From assembly GCA_025150425.1 (NCBI GenBank), contig CP102281.1:1240001-1304000 (forward strand): a stretch of 64,000 bases of DNA, given 5' to 3'. Both the position numbers and the translations under genes were made by a program. The DNA comes from [Eubacterium] siraeum. Lineage in GTDB: Bacteria; Bacillota; Clostridia; Oscillospirales; Ruminococcaceae. A model generated the notes under the pieces. It saw nothing but the letters and a program-made list of their open reading frames with translations, was not told the DNA's origin and searched no databases. This document shows positions 18,738 to 28,093 of this stretch, one piece after another (within the stretch, counting starts at the first letter, position 1; each line of letters starts with the position of its first letter).

Positions 18738-19586
18738 ATGCGTGACTTTTTTAAAGGCTTTAAATTCAAAATAATAGTTTGCGTTTTTGCGTTGGTGCTT
18801 GGCGTTGTTATTTATGCTGCGGTTTCGGGCGGTTTTTCTACCTTCCCCGAAAATGTGCTGTCAACAATAGCAAAGCCTTTTGTTTCTGTTTCAAATGCCG
18901 TATCGCAGTGGGTCGAAGGCACTTTGGACAAATTCGCAAATGCAGACAGATATAAGTCTGAGAACGAGGAGCTTAAAGACAAGCTCAACGAACAATACCG
19001 TCAGATAATCGAGCTTGAAAATGTCAAGCACGAGAACGATCAGCTTAAAGAAATACTGAAGATAAAAGAAGAAAACTCCGATTTTGAATTTTCCGCACCC
19101 TGTAATATAATCGCACATAATTCTAATGATGCGTATGCAGGCTTCACTATCGACAGAGGCTCTGATGACGGAATTTCACTTTACGACCCTGTAATGACTT
19201 CAAACGGACTTATAGGTATGGTGAGCGAAATAGCGCCAAATTACGCAAAGGTATCTACCATACTCTCAGATGAGATAAACGTTGGTGTAATGACCTTTGA
19301 CAGCAAGGTTACCGGTATACTTGACAACGATATAAAGAATGCCAATGAGGGAAATTGCCTTATGAGTTATATCACTAAGGACAGCGGCATCAAGAAGGGC
19401 GAGATAGTAAAATCCGTTGCCGGTGTTGTTTTCCCGGGAAATCTTCTTATAGGAACTGTCGAAAAGGTATATGATGACGAAAACGGACTTTCCGTTCATG
19501 CGGTTATAAAGCCTGCTGTCGATGTCCGTACAATAACCGATTGTGTTGTAATAACTGATTTCAAAGGGCAGGGTGTTGTTGACTGA
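18738..19586 (+). CDS. mreC: Rod shape-determining protein MreC
   Basis: 282 residues: a short cytoplasmic start, one membrane helix (about 11-30), a coiled coil (about 70-110, rich in E, K, L and N) and the extracytoplasmic beta-domain. It links MreB to the wall-synthesis enzymes. The mreD ATG overlaps its stop (TGATG). Confidence 0.92.
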   Translation: MRDFFKGFKFKIIVCVFALVLGVVIYAAVSGGFSTFPENVLSTIAKPFVSVSNAVSQWVEGTLDKFANADRYKSENEELKDKLNEQYRQIIELENVKHENDQLKEILKIKEENSDFEFSAPCNIIAHNSNDAYAGFTIDRGSDDGISLYDPVMTSNGLIGMVSEIAPNYAKVSTILSDEINVGVMTFDSKVTGILDNDIKNANEGNCLMSYITKDSGIKKGEIVKSVAGVVFPGNLLIGTVEKVYDDENGLSVHAVIKPAVDVRTITDCVVITDFKGQGVVD

Positions 19587-20188
19587 TGAAATTCAGAATT
19601 CTCAGATATTCTGCCATGACACGCAGAGAGATTTATAAAAGTATTGCAAAGTGGGTGCTTTTTTCACTTGTTTTGCTGGTGTCATACACAATTGAAGTGA
19701 CTATGCCGTTTGCGTCATGGCAGCCCTATCTTACGCTTACGACAGCTGTGGCTGTGTCGTTTTTCAGCGAAGAACTGAGCGGTGTTGTCTTTGCGGCTTT
19801 TGCAGGGATGATGCATGATCTTGCGATGGGCTCGCTGTTCGGCTTTACGTCGATTTGGCTGATGCCGTGCTGCCTTTTTGTTACTCTGCTTGTTGTAAAC
19901 CTTATTCACAGAAATATTCTGAACTTTCTCTGGATGAATCTGACCGCAGTTATTCTGGTACAGTCTGCGGAGCTTTTATTCAAATATTTAATATGGAGAA
20001 ACCCCGACATTGATGTAGTGCTGATTAATTATGTGCTTCCCGCTTTAATAGCGACCGTAATTCTGTCCGCACCGCTTTATTTGATAATCAGACAGATAAA
20101 CAAAAAACTGGGAGTCGAAAATAATACCGATGATATTCTGACCGCTTTTGAAGATGTCGAAGACGATGAAGACAAAGTAAGATATTAA
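19586..20188 (+). CDS. mreD: Rod shape-determining protein MreD
   Basis: 200-residue polytopic membrane protein with about five hydrophobic segments and an acidic C-terminal tail (EDVEDDEDK). Its place between mreC and the PBP gene and the internal pattern (FAGMMHDLAMGSLFGFTS) fit MreD. It follows mreC by a 1-bp overlap. Confidence 0.88.
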   Translation: MKFRILRYSAMTRREIYKSIAKWVLFSLVLLVSYTIEVTMPFASWQPYLTLTTAVAVSFFSEELSGVVFAAFAGMMHDLAMGSLFGFTSIWLMPCCLFVTLLVVNLIHRNILNFLWMNLTAVILVQSAELLFKYLIWRNPDIDVVLINYVLPALIATVILSAPLYLIIRQINKKLGVENNTDDILTAFEDVEDDEDKVRY

Positions 20189-20199
20189 CGGAGGGCGGA

Positions 20200-22308
20200 G
20201 TGAGCAAACTTAGCAGACAGATAAGAAATCTGGTTTTTGTACTTGTTGTTGTGATATTATCCTTTGCCTGCACTATTGAGCTTTTGCAGATACAGATAGT
20301 TGACGGTGAGTATTATAAAGACCAGACAGCAAACACATATACGGCAAATCAGACTGTGCAGGCGGCACGAGGTCAGATTTTTACCAAGGATGGCAAGGTA
20401 GTAAATACCAACAGACTGGTATATAAGATAATTGTGCAGAAGGCGTTCTTTAAATCAGGCACAGAAAACGATGTCATTGCAAAAACGCTGAAAATACTTC
20501 AGAATAACGATCAGAAGTGGATAGATACTCTTCCCGTCAGCAAAACTACGCCTTATAAGTTTACGGGCGATGATGACGAAATAGATACGCTGCGTTCAAA
20601 GCTGGAGCTTGGAGTTTATGCGACTGCGGAAAACTGCATGAATGCACTGTACGAAAAATTCGAGATTTCAGATTCTTACGGACAGGAAATGCGCAGGTAC
20701 ATTGCAGGTGTACGCTATGAAATGCTTATCCGTGATTTCTCTTATCAGAACCGTTATACTTTGGCTGAGGATGTTTCCGTTCAGACGGTAATAGAACTCA
20801 AAGAGCAGAGCTTTATGCTTGGCGGCATTGATATAATAGAAGAAGCTATACGTCAGTATGACGGCAAGGATTTCATTCCTCAGGTAGTCGGAAGAATAGG
20901 CGCTATTTCGGCGGATGAATATGCCGAATTGTCTGATAAAGGCTACAGCCTTAACGATACCACGGGTAAATGGGGAATCGAGAGCGCTATGGAAAGCACT
21001 CTCAGAGGTCAGAACGGAATACGCTCCATTACAAGAGATTCATCTGGTATGGTGGTTTCAGACGAAATAACAAAGGCGGCAACGGCAGGCAATTCCGTAA
21101 GGCTGACTATAGAAAGCGATTTCCAGAACGATGTTCAGGCGATTCTTGAAAATCATATAAAATGGCTCCATTACAATAACGATCCTACACGAGGAAACAA
21201 GGTAGACGCAGGCGGCGTAGTTGTACTTGACGCAAAGACCGGTGCCGTTCTTGCAATGGCAAACTATCCCAACTACGATATAAATAATTATATCGATCTT
21301 ATCAATAATCCAAAAGACCCGAATCCGACATACAACAGATGTATATACGGTCTTTATCGTCCCGGCTCAGCCTTCAAGACAATAACGGCGACCGCCGCAC
21401 TTGTTTCGGGTATTGCCAACGAGAACACGGAGGTTTACTGCGGCGGTATCTACACATATTACGACGACTATCAGCCCGGTTGTATCATGGGCTTTGTCGG
21501 CGATGTTACGGTAAGAACCGCACTGAGATATTCGTGTAATATCTATTTCTATGATATGGCTCGTCAGATGGGCATTGATTATCTTGCAAAGGTAGCGGGA
21601 TGGTTCGGTGTCGGTCAGGACCTCAACCTTGAAATAGGCGGGGCGACAGGCAATATGAGTACGCCCGAATACATTGAATCACTCGGCGGAACATGGACGC
21701 CCGGCTCGACTATACAGGCAGGTATAGGACAGCTCGAAACGACCGTAACACCTCTTAATCTCGCCGTGATAGCACTTACACTCGCAAACGACGGCACACG
21801 CTATCAGCCGTATCTCGTTGACAGCGTCACAAGCTATGACGGTACAAAGACAATAAAGAAAACAGAGCCTACTGTAGCGTATAAAATAGATGCCGATAAG
21901 CATATATTTCAGGTAGTGCGTGAAGGTATGATAATGGTTGCGGACGATGTACAGTGGCCTATGGGCTCAGGTATAACACAGCTTGCGGATCTGCCCTACG
22001 GCGTAGCGATAAAAACAGGTACGCCTCAGGTAACCGCAGATACGTTCAACTCAACGATTCTCGGATATTATCCCGCAGAAGACCCTCAGATATGTTTCGG
22101 TATCGTTCTTGAAAAGGGCGAGTTCTCCAGACTTATGGTTAGAAATATCATCGAGTCATATTTCTACAATAACTATAAGCCGGTTACAAACGAAAAGGGC
22201 GATATTATTCTTCCGTGGGGCGGTCAGAGTACCAATACTCCGGGAAGACCTGCAAGGGGAGAGGCTGATAAAAACAATTCAGATACCTCAGGCAGTACAA
22301 CCAACTGA
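20200..22308 (+). CDS. mrdA: Penicillin-binding protein 2 (elongasome transpeptidase)
   Basis: Class B PBP of 702 residues: an N-terminal membrane helix (about 11-30), a pedestal/dimerisation domain, then a transpeptidase domain with GSAFKTIT (SxxK, about residue 390), SCN in YSCNIYF (about 445) and KTGTPQV (about 605). It cross-links peptidoglycan for cell elongation. The GTG start at 20200 has GGAGGG upstream. The C-terminal tail is low-complexity (Ser/Thr/Asn/Gly). The long inserts before the SxxK box may reflect a lineage-specific pedestal. Confidence 0.9.
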   Translation: MSKLSRQIRNLVFVLVVVILSFACTIELLQIQIVDGEYYKDQTANTYTANQTVQAARGQIFTKDGKVVNTNRLVYKIIVQKAFFKSGTENDVIAKTLKILQNNDQKWIDTLPVSKTTPYKFTGDDDEIDTLRSKLELGVYATAENCMNALYEKFEISDSYGQEMRRYIAGVRYEMLIRDFSYQNRYTLAEDVSVQTVIELKEQSFMLGGIDIIEEAIRQYDGKDFIPQVVGRIGAISADEYAELSDKGYSLNDTTGKWGIESAMESTLRGQNGIRSITRDSSGMVVSDEITKAATAGNSVRLTIESDFQNDVQAILENHIKWLHYNNDPTRGNKVDAGGVVVLDAKTGAVLAMANYPNYDINNYIDLINNPKDPNPTYNRCIYGLYRPGSAFKTITATAALVSGIANENTEVYCGGIYTYYDDYQPGCIMGFVGDVTVRTALRYSCNIYFYDMARQMGIDYLAKVAGWFGVGQDLNLEIGGATGNMSTPEYIESLGGTWTPGSTIQAGIGQLETTVTPLNLAVIALTLANDGTRYQPYLVDSVTSYDGTKTIKKTEPTVAYKIDADKHIFQVVREGMIMVADDVQWPMGSGITQLADLPYGVAIKTGTPQVTADTFNSTILGYYPAEDPQICFGIVLEKGEFSRLMVRNIIESYFYNNYKPVTNEKGDIILPWGGQSTNTPGRPARGEADKNNSDTSGSTTN

Positions 22309-22331
22309 CAATTATTATGCAGTATGCACAA

Positions 22332-22408
22332 AAAAGCGAGCGTAAAACATATTGATTTAACAAATTTTGATTTTTTTCACTTAAAAGTCTTTATTTATGC
22401 TCGCTTTT
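22332..22408 (+). promoter_or_regulatory. Long-loop inverted repeat after mrdA
   Basis: AAAAGCGAGCGTAAA (22332-22346) and TTTATGCTCGCTTTT (22394-22408) pair over 15 bp with one G-U, enclosing 47 AT-rich bases. It may be the terminator of the mre operon or a cruciform operator for minD, whose likely -10 (TACAAT) follows directly. Confidence 0.45.
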
Positions 22409-22478
22409 ATGGTACAATAATAACAATTAGAACAATGATAAGCAAATTATGCGTATCAGCGCAAGGAGAGCGAATTTT

Positions 22479-23216
22479 ATGTCACAGATTATAGCAGTAA
22501 CCGCAGGTAAGGGCGGAACAGGTAAATCCACCACTTCGGCAAACGTTGCCCGTGGATTAGCCGCATTAGGCAAAAGAACACTTCTCGTTGAGCTCGACTT
22601 CGGATTAAGATGTCTTGATATAATGCTCGGCATCAAGGATAAGGTAAAGCATGATATAGGTGAGTACCTTGAAGGAAAGATAGACATTCTTACTGCAACA
22701 ACGAAGGTTGAAACAGTAGAGAACTTATATCTTGTCTGTGCTACGAGAAACCCGTTCATGGACATAAATCCCGAAAAGATTATGGGTGTTTGCGAAGAAA
22801 TGCGTCAGCATTTCGATTACATAATCATCGACACGGCAGGTGTAGGAAGCTCGGTGTTCAGCGTTATCAAGGCGGCTGAACTGATACTTATGGTTACTAC
22901 GCCAGATACAGTATGCGTCCGTGACGGTGCTATTCTTTCTGACTTCTTATATGTTAAGAACTGTACAAATCAAAGACTTATCATAAATAAGGTAAGCCAG
23001 AACTTCAAGGACGAAGAAATTCTCTACGACCTTGATGAAGTTATGGACTCTGTAGGTATACAGCTTCTGGGCGTTGTGCCTGAGGACAACAATATCAAGG
23101 TGTGCGGAGCAAAGGGTATGCCTTTACCTCCGACTTGTCCCGGTGCTAAGGCTTACGCCGCTATCGCAAGGAGAATACTTGGGGAAGATGTACCGCTTAC
23201 TATCAATATCAACTGA
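22479..23216 (+). CDS. MinD-like ParA/MinD ATPase
   Basis: 245 residues with the deviant Walker [10 protein letters not shown] at the N-terminus, the MinD-type switch [13 protein letters not shown], and Walker [12 protein letters not shown] (MinD usually reads DSPAGIE). MinD places the septum with MinC. Here no minC or minE is adjacent, and the C-terminus ([15 protein letters not shown]) lacks an obvious basic amphipathic membrane helix. The start at 22479 is chosen because AAGGAGAG sits 8 bp before it; the ATG at 22449 has no such site. It follows the mre cluster, the usual Firmicute position of min genes. Confidence 0.8.
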   Translation: MSQIIAVTAGKGGTGKSTTSANVARGLAALGKRTLLVELDFGLRCLDIMLGIKDKVKHDIGEYLEGKIDILTATTKVETVENLYLVCATRNPFMDINPEKIMGVCEEMRQHFDYIIIDTAGVGSSVFSVIKAAELILMVTTPDTVCVRDGAILSDFLYVKNCTNQRLIINKVSQNFKDEEILYDLDEVMDSVGIQLLGVVPEDNNIKVCGAKGMPLPPTCPGAKAYAAIARRILGEDVPLTININ

Positions 23217-23260
23217 TAACATCAGGGACGGTACGAAAAGTTAAGAAAAAGAGGTATAAT

Positions 23261-23659
23261 ATGAATATTGCACTAATTGCTCATGATTCAAAGAAGGAAT
23301 TGATGGTTCAGTTCTGCATAGCGTATTGCGGCGTGCTGAGCCGACATAATCTATGTGCTACCGGTACTACCGGCAAGCTCGTATCAGAGGCAACTGGGCT
23401 TAATATTCAGCGTTATCTCAGCGGATCTCAAGGGGGAGATCAGCAGATAGCCGCACGAATTTCATGTAATGAGATAGATGTGCTGATTTTCTTCAGAGAT
23501 CCTTTAAATGCTAAAGCGTACGAGCCTCATGAAATGAATCTTTTGCGTCTTTGCGACGTTCATAATATTCCGCTTGCTACGAATATAGCTACAGCTGAAG
23601 CACTTATTCACGCTCTTGAAAGAGGCGATCTTGACTGGCGTGAAATTGTCAGAGGATAA
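23261..23659 (+). CDS. mgsA: Methylglyoxal synthase
   Basis: Converts dihydroxyacetone phosphate to methylglyoxal, a bypass of lower glycolysis. 132 residues; the family start ([12 protein letters not shown]), the phosphate loop [23 protein letters not shown] and the conserved acid in FFRDPL are all visible. It lies 44 bp after the MinD-like gene, an arrangement also seen in other clostridia, and is closed by a strong terminator. Confidence 0.93.
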   Translation: MNIALIAHDSKKELMVQFCIAYCGVLSRHNLCATGTTGKLVSEATGLNIQRYLSGSQGGDQQIAARISCNEIDVLIFFRDPLNAKAYEPHEMNLLRLCDVHNIPLATNIATAEALIHALERGDLDWREIVRG

Positions 23660-23670
23660 AGTAATTATGC

Positions 23671-23696
23671 AGGCGTACATAAGTACGCCTTTTTTA
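23671..23696 (+). terminator. Terminator after mgsA
   Basis: AGGCGTAC / GTACGCCT, 4-nt loop, then TTTTTT. A clean rho-independent terminator. Confidence 0.9.
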
Positions 23697-23725
23697 TGCA
23701 GAAAAACGAAAGGAACAACAAAAAG

Positions 23726-25006
23726 ATGGAGTTAGTAACCAAAAAACCCAGAGGAACAGAAGATAAACTGCCAAAGGAAATATATAAGTGGCACACTGTT
23801 GAGAAAATTGCAAGAAATGTAGCAGAGGCATACGGCTGTAAGGAGATTCGTACACCTACGTTTGAACACACCGAGCTTTTCCAGCGAGGAGTAGGCGGCA
23901 CTACCGACGTTGTACAGAAGGAAATGTACACCTTCAACGATAAGAAGGGCAGAAGCATAACGCTGAAGCCTGAGGGTACAGCAGGCGCTGTCCGTGCCGT
24001 TATCGAAAACGGACTTCTTAATGATGCGCTTCCGCTTAAAACATATTATTTCACACGTTGCTTCAGATATGAAGCTCCGCAGAGCGGCCGCCTCCGTGAA
24101 TTCAATCAGGTCGGAATCGAATATTTTGGCACTGCTTCGCCTGCGGCAGATGCTGAAGTTATCGCACTTGCAAATGACATTATCAAAAGTCTTGGCGTAA
24201 AGAACATAAGCATTGAGATAAACAGCATAGGCTGTCCTAAGTGCCGTGCGGAATACCACAAGGCGCTGAAGGAATATTATTCTCAGTATAAGGATCAGCT
24301 TTGCGGCACCTGCCTTGAAAGACTTGACCGCAACCCTATGAGATTGCTTGATTGCAAGAGCGAAATATGCAGCAGCTTCAAGAAGGACGCTCCCATGATA
24401 CTTGATTATCTATGCGATGATTGCAGGGAACACTTCGAAAATGTAAAGAAACGTCTTGATGTACTTGGAGTATCATATACCGTAAATCCTCTTATAGTGC
24501 GTGGACTTGACTACTACACAAATACCGTGTTTGAGTTCATCTCGAATGAGATCGGTTCGCAGGGCGCTGTATGTGCAGGCGGCAGATACAACGGACTTGT
24601 AGAAGAGATAGGCGGAAACAGCGTTCCCGGACTCGGATTCGCTATGGGTCTTGAGCGTATCATAATGGTAATGGAAAATCAGAAGCTGGAATTTGAGCCT
24701 GAAAAGAAGTGCGACCTTTATATAGCTTCATTTGACGATGAAACAAGCATATACGCAATGGAACTTGTTCAGAAGCTCCGTGAGGAAGGCTTCTGGGCTG
24801 AGTGTGATATTTCCGGCAGAAGCTTCAAGGCACAGATGAAGTACGCAAATAAAATCGGCGCTACTTACTGTATGGTAATAGGCGGCGATGAGATGAATAC
24901 CAAATCCGCAAAGCTCAAGCGTATGTCTGACGGTACAGAAACGCCCGTAACACTGGACGATAAATTCTGTGAGAAGCTCAACACTATGATACTTGAAATA
25001 GTATAA
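23726..25006 (+). CDS. hisS: Histidyl-tRNA synthetase
   Basis: Class II synthetase charging tRNA-His. 426 residues: the N-terminal KPRGTEDKLP, motif 2 around YFTRCFRYEAPQSGR, the HisRS signature GLDYYTNTVFE, motif 3 GLGFAMGLERI, and a C-terminal anticodon-binding domain. The start at 23726 is preferred to 23696, which lies in the mgsA terminator; AAAGGA is upstream. No T-box leader is visible. Confidence 0.95.
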   Translation: MELVTKKPRGTEDKLPKEIYKWHTVEKIARNVAEAYGCKEIRTPTFEHTELFQRGVGGTTDVVQKEMYTFNDKKGRSITLKPEGTAGAVRAVIENGLLNDALPLKTYYFTRCFRYEAPQSGRLREFNQVGIEYFGTASPAADAEVIALANDIIKSLGVKNISIEINSIGCPKCRAEYHKALKEYYSQYKDQLCGTCLERLDRNPMRLLDCKSEICSSFKKDAPMILDYLCDDCREHFENVKKRLDVLGVSYTVNPLIVRGLDYYTNTVFEFISNEIGSQGAVCAGGRYNGLVEEIGGNSVPGLGFAMGLERIIMVMENQKLEFEPEKKCDLYIASFDDETSIYAMELVQKLREEGFWAECDISGRSFKAQMKYANKIGATYCMVIGGDEMNTKSAKLKRMSDGTETPVTLDDKFCEKLNTMILEIV

Positions 25007-25027
25007 CGTTCACCTTGATTTGAAATT

Positions 25028-25762
25028 ATGAACGATACATGGAATCCGTGGCACGGTTGCAGGAAAATCAGCGACGGATGTAAAAACTGTTACGTCTACA
25101 GACGTGACGCACAATACGATATAGACAGCACGGCAGTAGTGAAAAACAAAACGTTTTACGCTCCTGCCGAGCGTTATAAATACGGTAATTATAAAATGGT
25201 GCCGGACGGCAATATCATTTATACCTGTTTCACCTCCGACTTCTTTCTTGACGAGGCGGATAAATGGCGTGATGAGTGCTGGCAGATGATAAGACAGCGT
25301 CCTGATGTAACATTTCTGATAATAACAAAGCGTATCCACAGATTTTCGAAGTGTACCCCTGTCGATTGGGGCGAGGGATACGACAATGTTCATATCTGCT
25401 GTACCTGTGAAAATCAGAAAATGGCAGATTTTCGCCTGCCGATATTTCTTAAAGCCCCGATAAAACACAAGTCGATCATATGCGAGCCTTTGCTCGAACA
25501 TATTGATTTAAGCCCGTATCTCGATAAGTCGCAGATAACTGAGGTGGTTGTCGGCGGCGAATCCGGAAACGAAGCGAGAGAATGTAATTATGACTGGATT
25601 CTCAGCATCAGAGAGCAGTGCATAGATGCAGGCGTTGACTTTCATTTTCGTCAGACGGGCGCAAGGTTTGTCAAAGACGGCAGGCTTTACAGGATAGAAA
25701 GAAAATTTCAGCACTCACAGGCACGCAAGGCAAATATTGATGTTGTTTTCAAAACTGTTTGA
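25028..25762 (+). CDS. DUF5131 / phage Gp37-Gp68 family protein
   Basis: 244 residues beginning TWNPWHGCRKISDGCKNCYV. The Cys triplet C11-X6-C18-X2-C21 and the WNP start are the hallmark of the Gp37/Gp68 family, found in phages and as a chromosomal single gene; a metal or Fe-S role has been supposed but the function is unknown. It lies 22 bp after hisS with no strong ribosome binding site, and its stop overlaps the -35 box of thrS. There are no phage genes around it. Confidence 0.7.
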   Translation: MNDTWNPWHGCRKISDGCKNCYVYRRDAQYDIDSTAVVKNKTFYAPAERYKYGNYKMVPDGNIIYTCFTSDFFLDEADKWRDECWQMIRQRPDVTFLIITKRIHRFSKCTPVDWGEGYDNVHICCTCENQKMADFRLPIFLKAPIKHKSIICEPLLEHIDLSPYLDKSQITEVVVGGESGNEARECNYDWILSIREQCIDAGVDFHFRQTGARFVKDGRLYRIERKFQHSQARKANIDVVFKTV

Positions 25763-25787
25763 CATTTTGTTATTGCGGTGTTATAAT
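25759..25787 (+). promoter_or_regulatory. Consensus sigma-A promoter for thrS
   Basis: TTGACA (25759-25764), exactly 17 bp, TATAAT (25782-25787). Only about 60 nt separates it from the thrS start, too short for a T-box leader. Confidence 0.8.
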
Positions 25788-25851
25788 TAACTTGTGTTTT
25801 TATACACTACTAAAGACCGCTCTCGTATGGCGGCTTAACGGAGGAAAAACA

Positions 25852-27771
25852 ATGATAAAAGTTACACTGAAAGACGGCAGCGTAAAGGAACTTGAAAGTG
25901 CTTGTTCCGTATTTGACGTTGCAAAGGAAATAAGCCCCCGTCTTGCAAAGGCGGCTTGTGTTGCAAAGATTGACGGCGAGATCAAGGATCTGCGTACTGT
26001 AATTGACAGCGATTGCACACTTGAAATACTTACATTTGACGATGAAGACGGTAAGAAAGCGTTCCGTCACACTGCATCTCACATTCTGGCACAGGCTGTC
26101 AAAAGACTTTACCCTGAGGTAAAGCTGGCGATAGGTCCTGCTATAGATAACGGATTCTATTACGATTTTGATAAAGATACTCCCTTTATGCCTGAAGATC
26201 TCGAGGCTATCGAAGCAGAGATGAAGAAGATAGTAAAGGAAGATTTAAAGCTCGAACAGTTTGAAATGGCTCCTGCAGATGCTATTAAGTATCTCAAGGA
26301 GATTGACGAGCCTTACAAGGTCGAGCTTTGCGAGGAACACGCAGGCAAGAACGAGCCTATATCCTTCTATAAGCAGGGCGAATTCACAGATTTATGTGCA
26401 GGTCCTCACCTTATGTCGACAGGCTATGTAAAGGCATTCAAGCTGACAAGCTGCACAGGCGCTTACTGGAGAGGCAGTGAAAAGAACAAGATGCTCTCCC
26501 GTATCTATGCCACAGCATTCCCCAAGGCATCAGAGCTTGAGGCATACCTCAATATGATTGAAGAAGCGAAGAAGCGTGACCACAGAAAGCTCGGCAAGGA
26601 GCTTGAGCTGTTCACTATTATGGACGAGGGTCCCGGATTCCCGTTCTTCTTACCTAAGGGTATGACACTCAAGAATACTCTTATTGATTACTGGCGTCAG
26701 ATACACACCCGTGACGGCTATGTTGAGATTTCCACTCCTATAATGCTTAACCGTCAGCTTTGGGAAACATCGGGTCACTGGGATCATTACAAAGAGAATA
26801 TGTATACTACTGTAATTGACGATACAGAGTTTGCCATAAAGCCTATGAACTGCCCGGGCGGAATACTTGTATACAAGTCAAAGCCCCGTTCATACAGAGA
26901 TTTACCTATTAGAATGGGCGAACTCGGACTTGTTCACCGTCACGAAAAGTCAGGCGCACTTCACGGCCTTATGCGTGTAAGATGCTTCACACAGGACGAT
27001 GCGCATATCTTTATGACTCCCGATCAGATTACGGACGAGATAAAGGGCGTTGTAAGACTTATTGACGAGGTTTACAAGCTGTTCGGATTCAAGTATCACG
27101 TTGAGCTTTCAACACAGCCCGAAGACAGTATGGGCAGTCAGGAAGACTGGGATATGGCTACAGAGGGTCTGCGTAAGGCTCTTGACAGTCTTGGACTTCC
27201 TTACGTTGTAAACGAGGGCGACGGTGCATTCTACGGTCCTAAGATTGACTTCCATCTTGAAGACTCGCTCGGCAGAACGTGGCAGTGCGGTACTATCCAG
27301 CTTGACTTCCAGCTGCCTATGAGATTTGAACTTGAATACACAGGTGCGGACGGCGAAAAGCACAGACCTATTATGATTCACCGTGTTGTATTCGGCTCTA
27401 TCGAAAGATTTATCGGTATCCTGACCGAACATTTTGCAGGTGCGTTCCCGATATGGCTTGCTCCCGTACAGGTTGAGCTTATGCCTATTGCCGACCGTCA
27501 CAACGAGTTTACATCAAAGGTTGCCGCAGAGCTTAAGAAGCGTGGCATAAGAGTAGAGGTTGACGGCAGAAGCGAGAAGATAGGCTTCAAGATTCGTGAA
27601 GCACAGCTTCAGAAGATTCCTTATATGCTTGTTATAGGCGATAAGGAGGTTGAAACAGAAAACGTTTCTATCCGTTGCCGCAAGCGTGGCGATATCGGTA
27701 CAATGTCGGTATCTGATTTCTGCGATATGGTAGAAAAAGAGATAAGAGAAAAGACTATCATTACCGATTGA
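25852..27771 (+). CDS. thrS: Threonyl-tRNA synthetase
   Basis: Class II synthetase charging tRNA-Thr. 639 residues in the order TGS domain (1-62), editing domain with HTASHILAQAV and its metal-site HxxxH, catalytic core (KPMNCPGGILVYKS; RMGELGLVHRHEKSG), and anticodon-binding domain (WLAPVQVELMPIAD). The start at 25852 is behind GGAGGAAAAAC; the longer upstream frame overlaps the DUF5131 stop and promoter and is rejected. Confidence 0.96.
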   Translation: MIKVTLKDGSVKELESACSVFDVAKEISPRLAKAACVAKIDGEIKDLRTVIDSDCTLEILTFDDEDGKKAFRHTASHILAQAVKRLYPEVKLAIGPAIDNGFYYDFDKDTPFMPEDLEAIEAEMKKIVKEDLKLEQFEMAPADAIKYLKEIDEPYKVELCEEHAGKNEPISFYKQGEFTDLCAGPHLMSTGYVKAFKLTSCTGAYWRGSEKNKMLSRIYATAFPKASELEAYLNMIEEAKKRDHRKLGKELELFTIMDEGPGFPFFLPKGMTLKNTLIDYWRQIHTRDGYVEISTPIMLNRQLWETSGHWDHYKENMYTTVIDDTEFAIKPMNCPGGILVYKSKPRSYRDLPIRMGELGLVHRHEKSGALHGLMRVRCFTQDDAHIFMTPDQITDEIKGVVRLIDEVYKLFGFKYHVELSTQPEDSMGSQEDWDMATEGLRKALDSLGLPYVVNEGDGAFYGPKIDFHLEDSLGRTWQCGTIQLDFQLPMRFELEYTGADGEKHRPIMIHRVVFGSIERFIGILTEHFAGAFPIWLAPVQVELMPIADRHNEFTSKVAAELKKRGIRVEVDGRSEKIGFKIREAQLQKIPYMLVIGDKEVETENVSIRCRKRGDIGTMSVSDFCDMVEKEIREKTIITD

Positions 27772-27792
27772 TAGCTTAAAGGAGGTCTTATT

Positions 27793-27990
27793 ATGGATCT
27801 TACTTCTTACATTGCGAGTATGTCTGTCAGTATGGCACAGGCAAACGTAGCACAGAGCGTTTCCACAGCAATGCTGTCGAAGAGCATCGACAGCATCGAG
27901 CAAAGCGGGGCAGAGGTGGTTGATCTTATCAACAGCGCCGATATTCCGCCTGCCGGAGTAACAGGACACGTTCTGAATATCAAAGCATAA
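27793..27990 (+). CDS. YjfB-like putative motility protein
   Basis: 65-residue small protein with the family's start (MDLTSYIASMSVSMAQANVA) and end (HVLNIKA). YjfB of B. subtilis is in the sigma-D motility regulon; function unknown. A strong AAAGGAGG lies 9 bp before the ATG. It is 21 bp after thrS and followed by a terminator, so it probably rides on the thrS message. No other motility gene is in the window. Confidence 0.7.
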   Translation: MDLTSYIASMSVSMAQANVAQSVSTAMLSKSIDSIEQSGAEVVDLINSADIPPAGVTGHVLNIKA

Positions 27991-27995
27991 TTTTT

Positions 27996-28028
27996 GAAAA
28001 CTGCCGATCTTTCGGCAGTTTTTCTTTT
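27996..28028 (+). terminator. Terminator after the YjfB-like gene
   Basis: AAAACTGCCGA / TTCGGCAGTTTT with a tiny loop, then CTTTTT. It separates thrS-yjfB-like from the merR gene. Confidence 0.9.
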
Positions 28029-28035
28029 TCCCCTC

Positions 28036-28066
28036 TTGACATGGAGTTGACTCCATGTGATAATAT
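28036..28066 (+). promoter_or_regulatory. MerR-type promoter and operator
   Basis: TTGACA (28036-28041) and TAATAT (28061-28066) are 19 bp apart, the long spacer used by MerR regulators. Between and overlapping them lies a perfect palindrome, ACATGGAGT-TG-ACTCCATGT (28039-28058). This is where the MerR protein encoded next should bind and twist its own promoter. Confidence 0.8.
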
Positions 28067-28093
28067 AGAAGCACCGAAAGGACGTGATATATT

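Noticed and set aside
25765-25851. T-box leader before thrS
   Set aside because: Only about 60 nt of leader and no T-box sequence or anti-terminator.
25759-25851. Upstream extension of thrS by 31 codons
   Set aside because: It overlaps the DUF5131 stop and the consensus promoter; the ATG behind GGAGG matches the family start.
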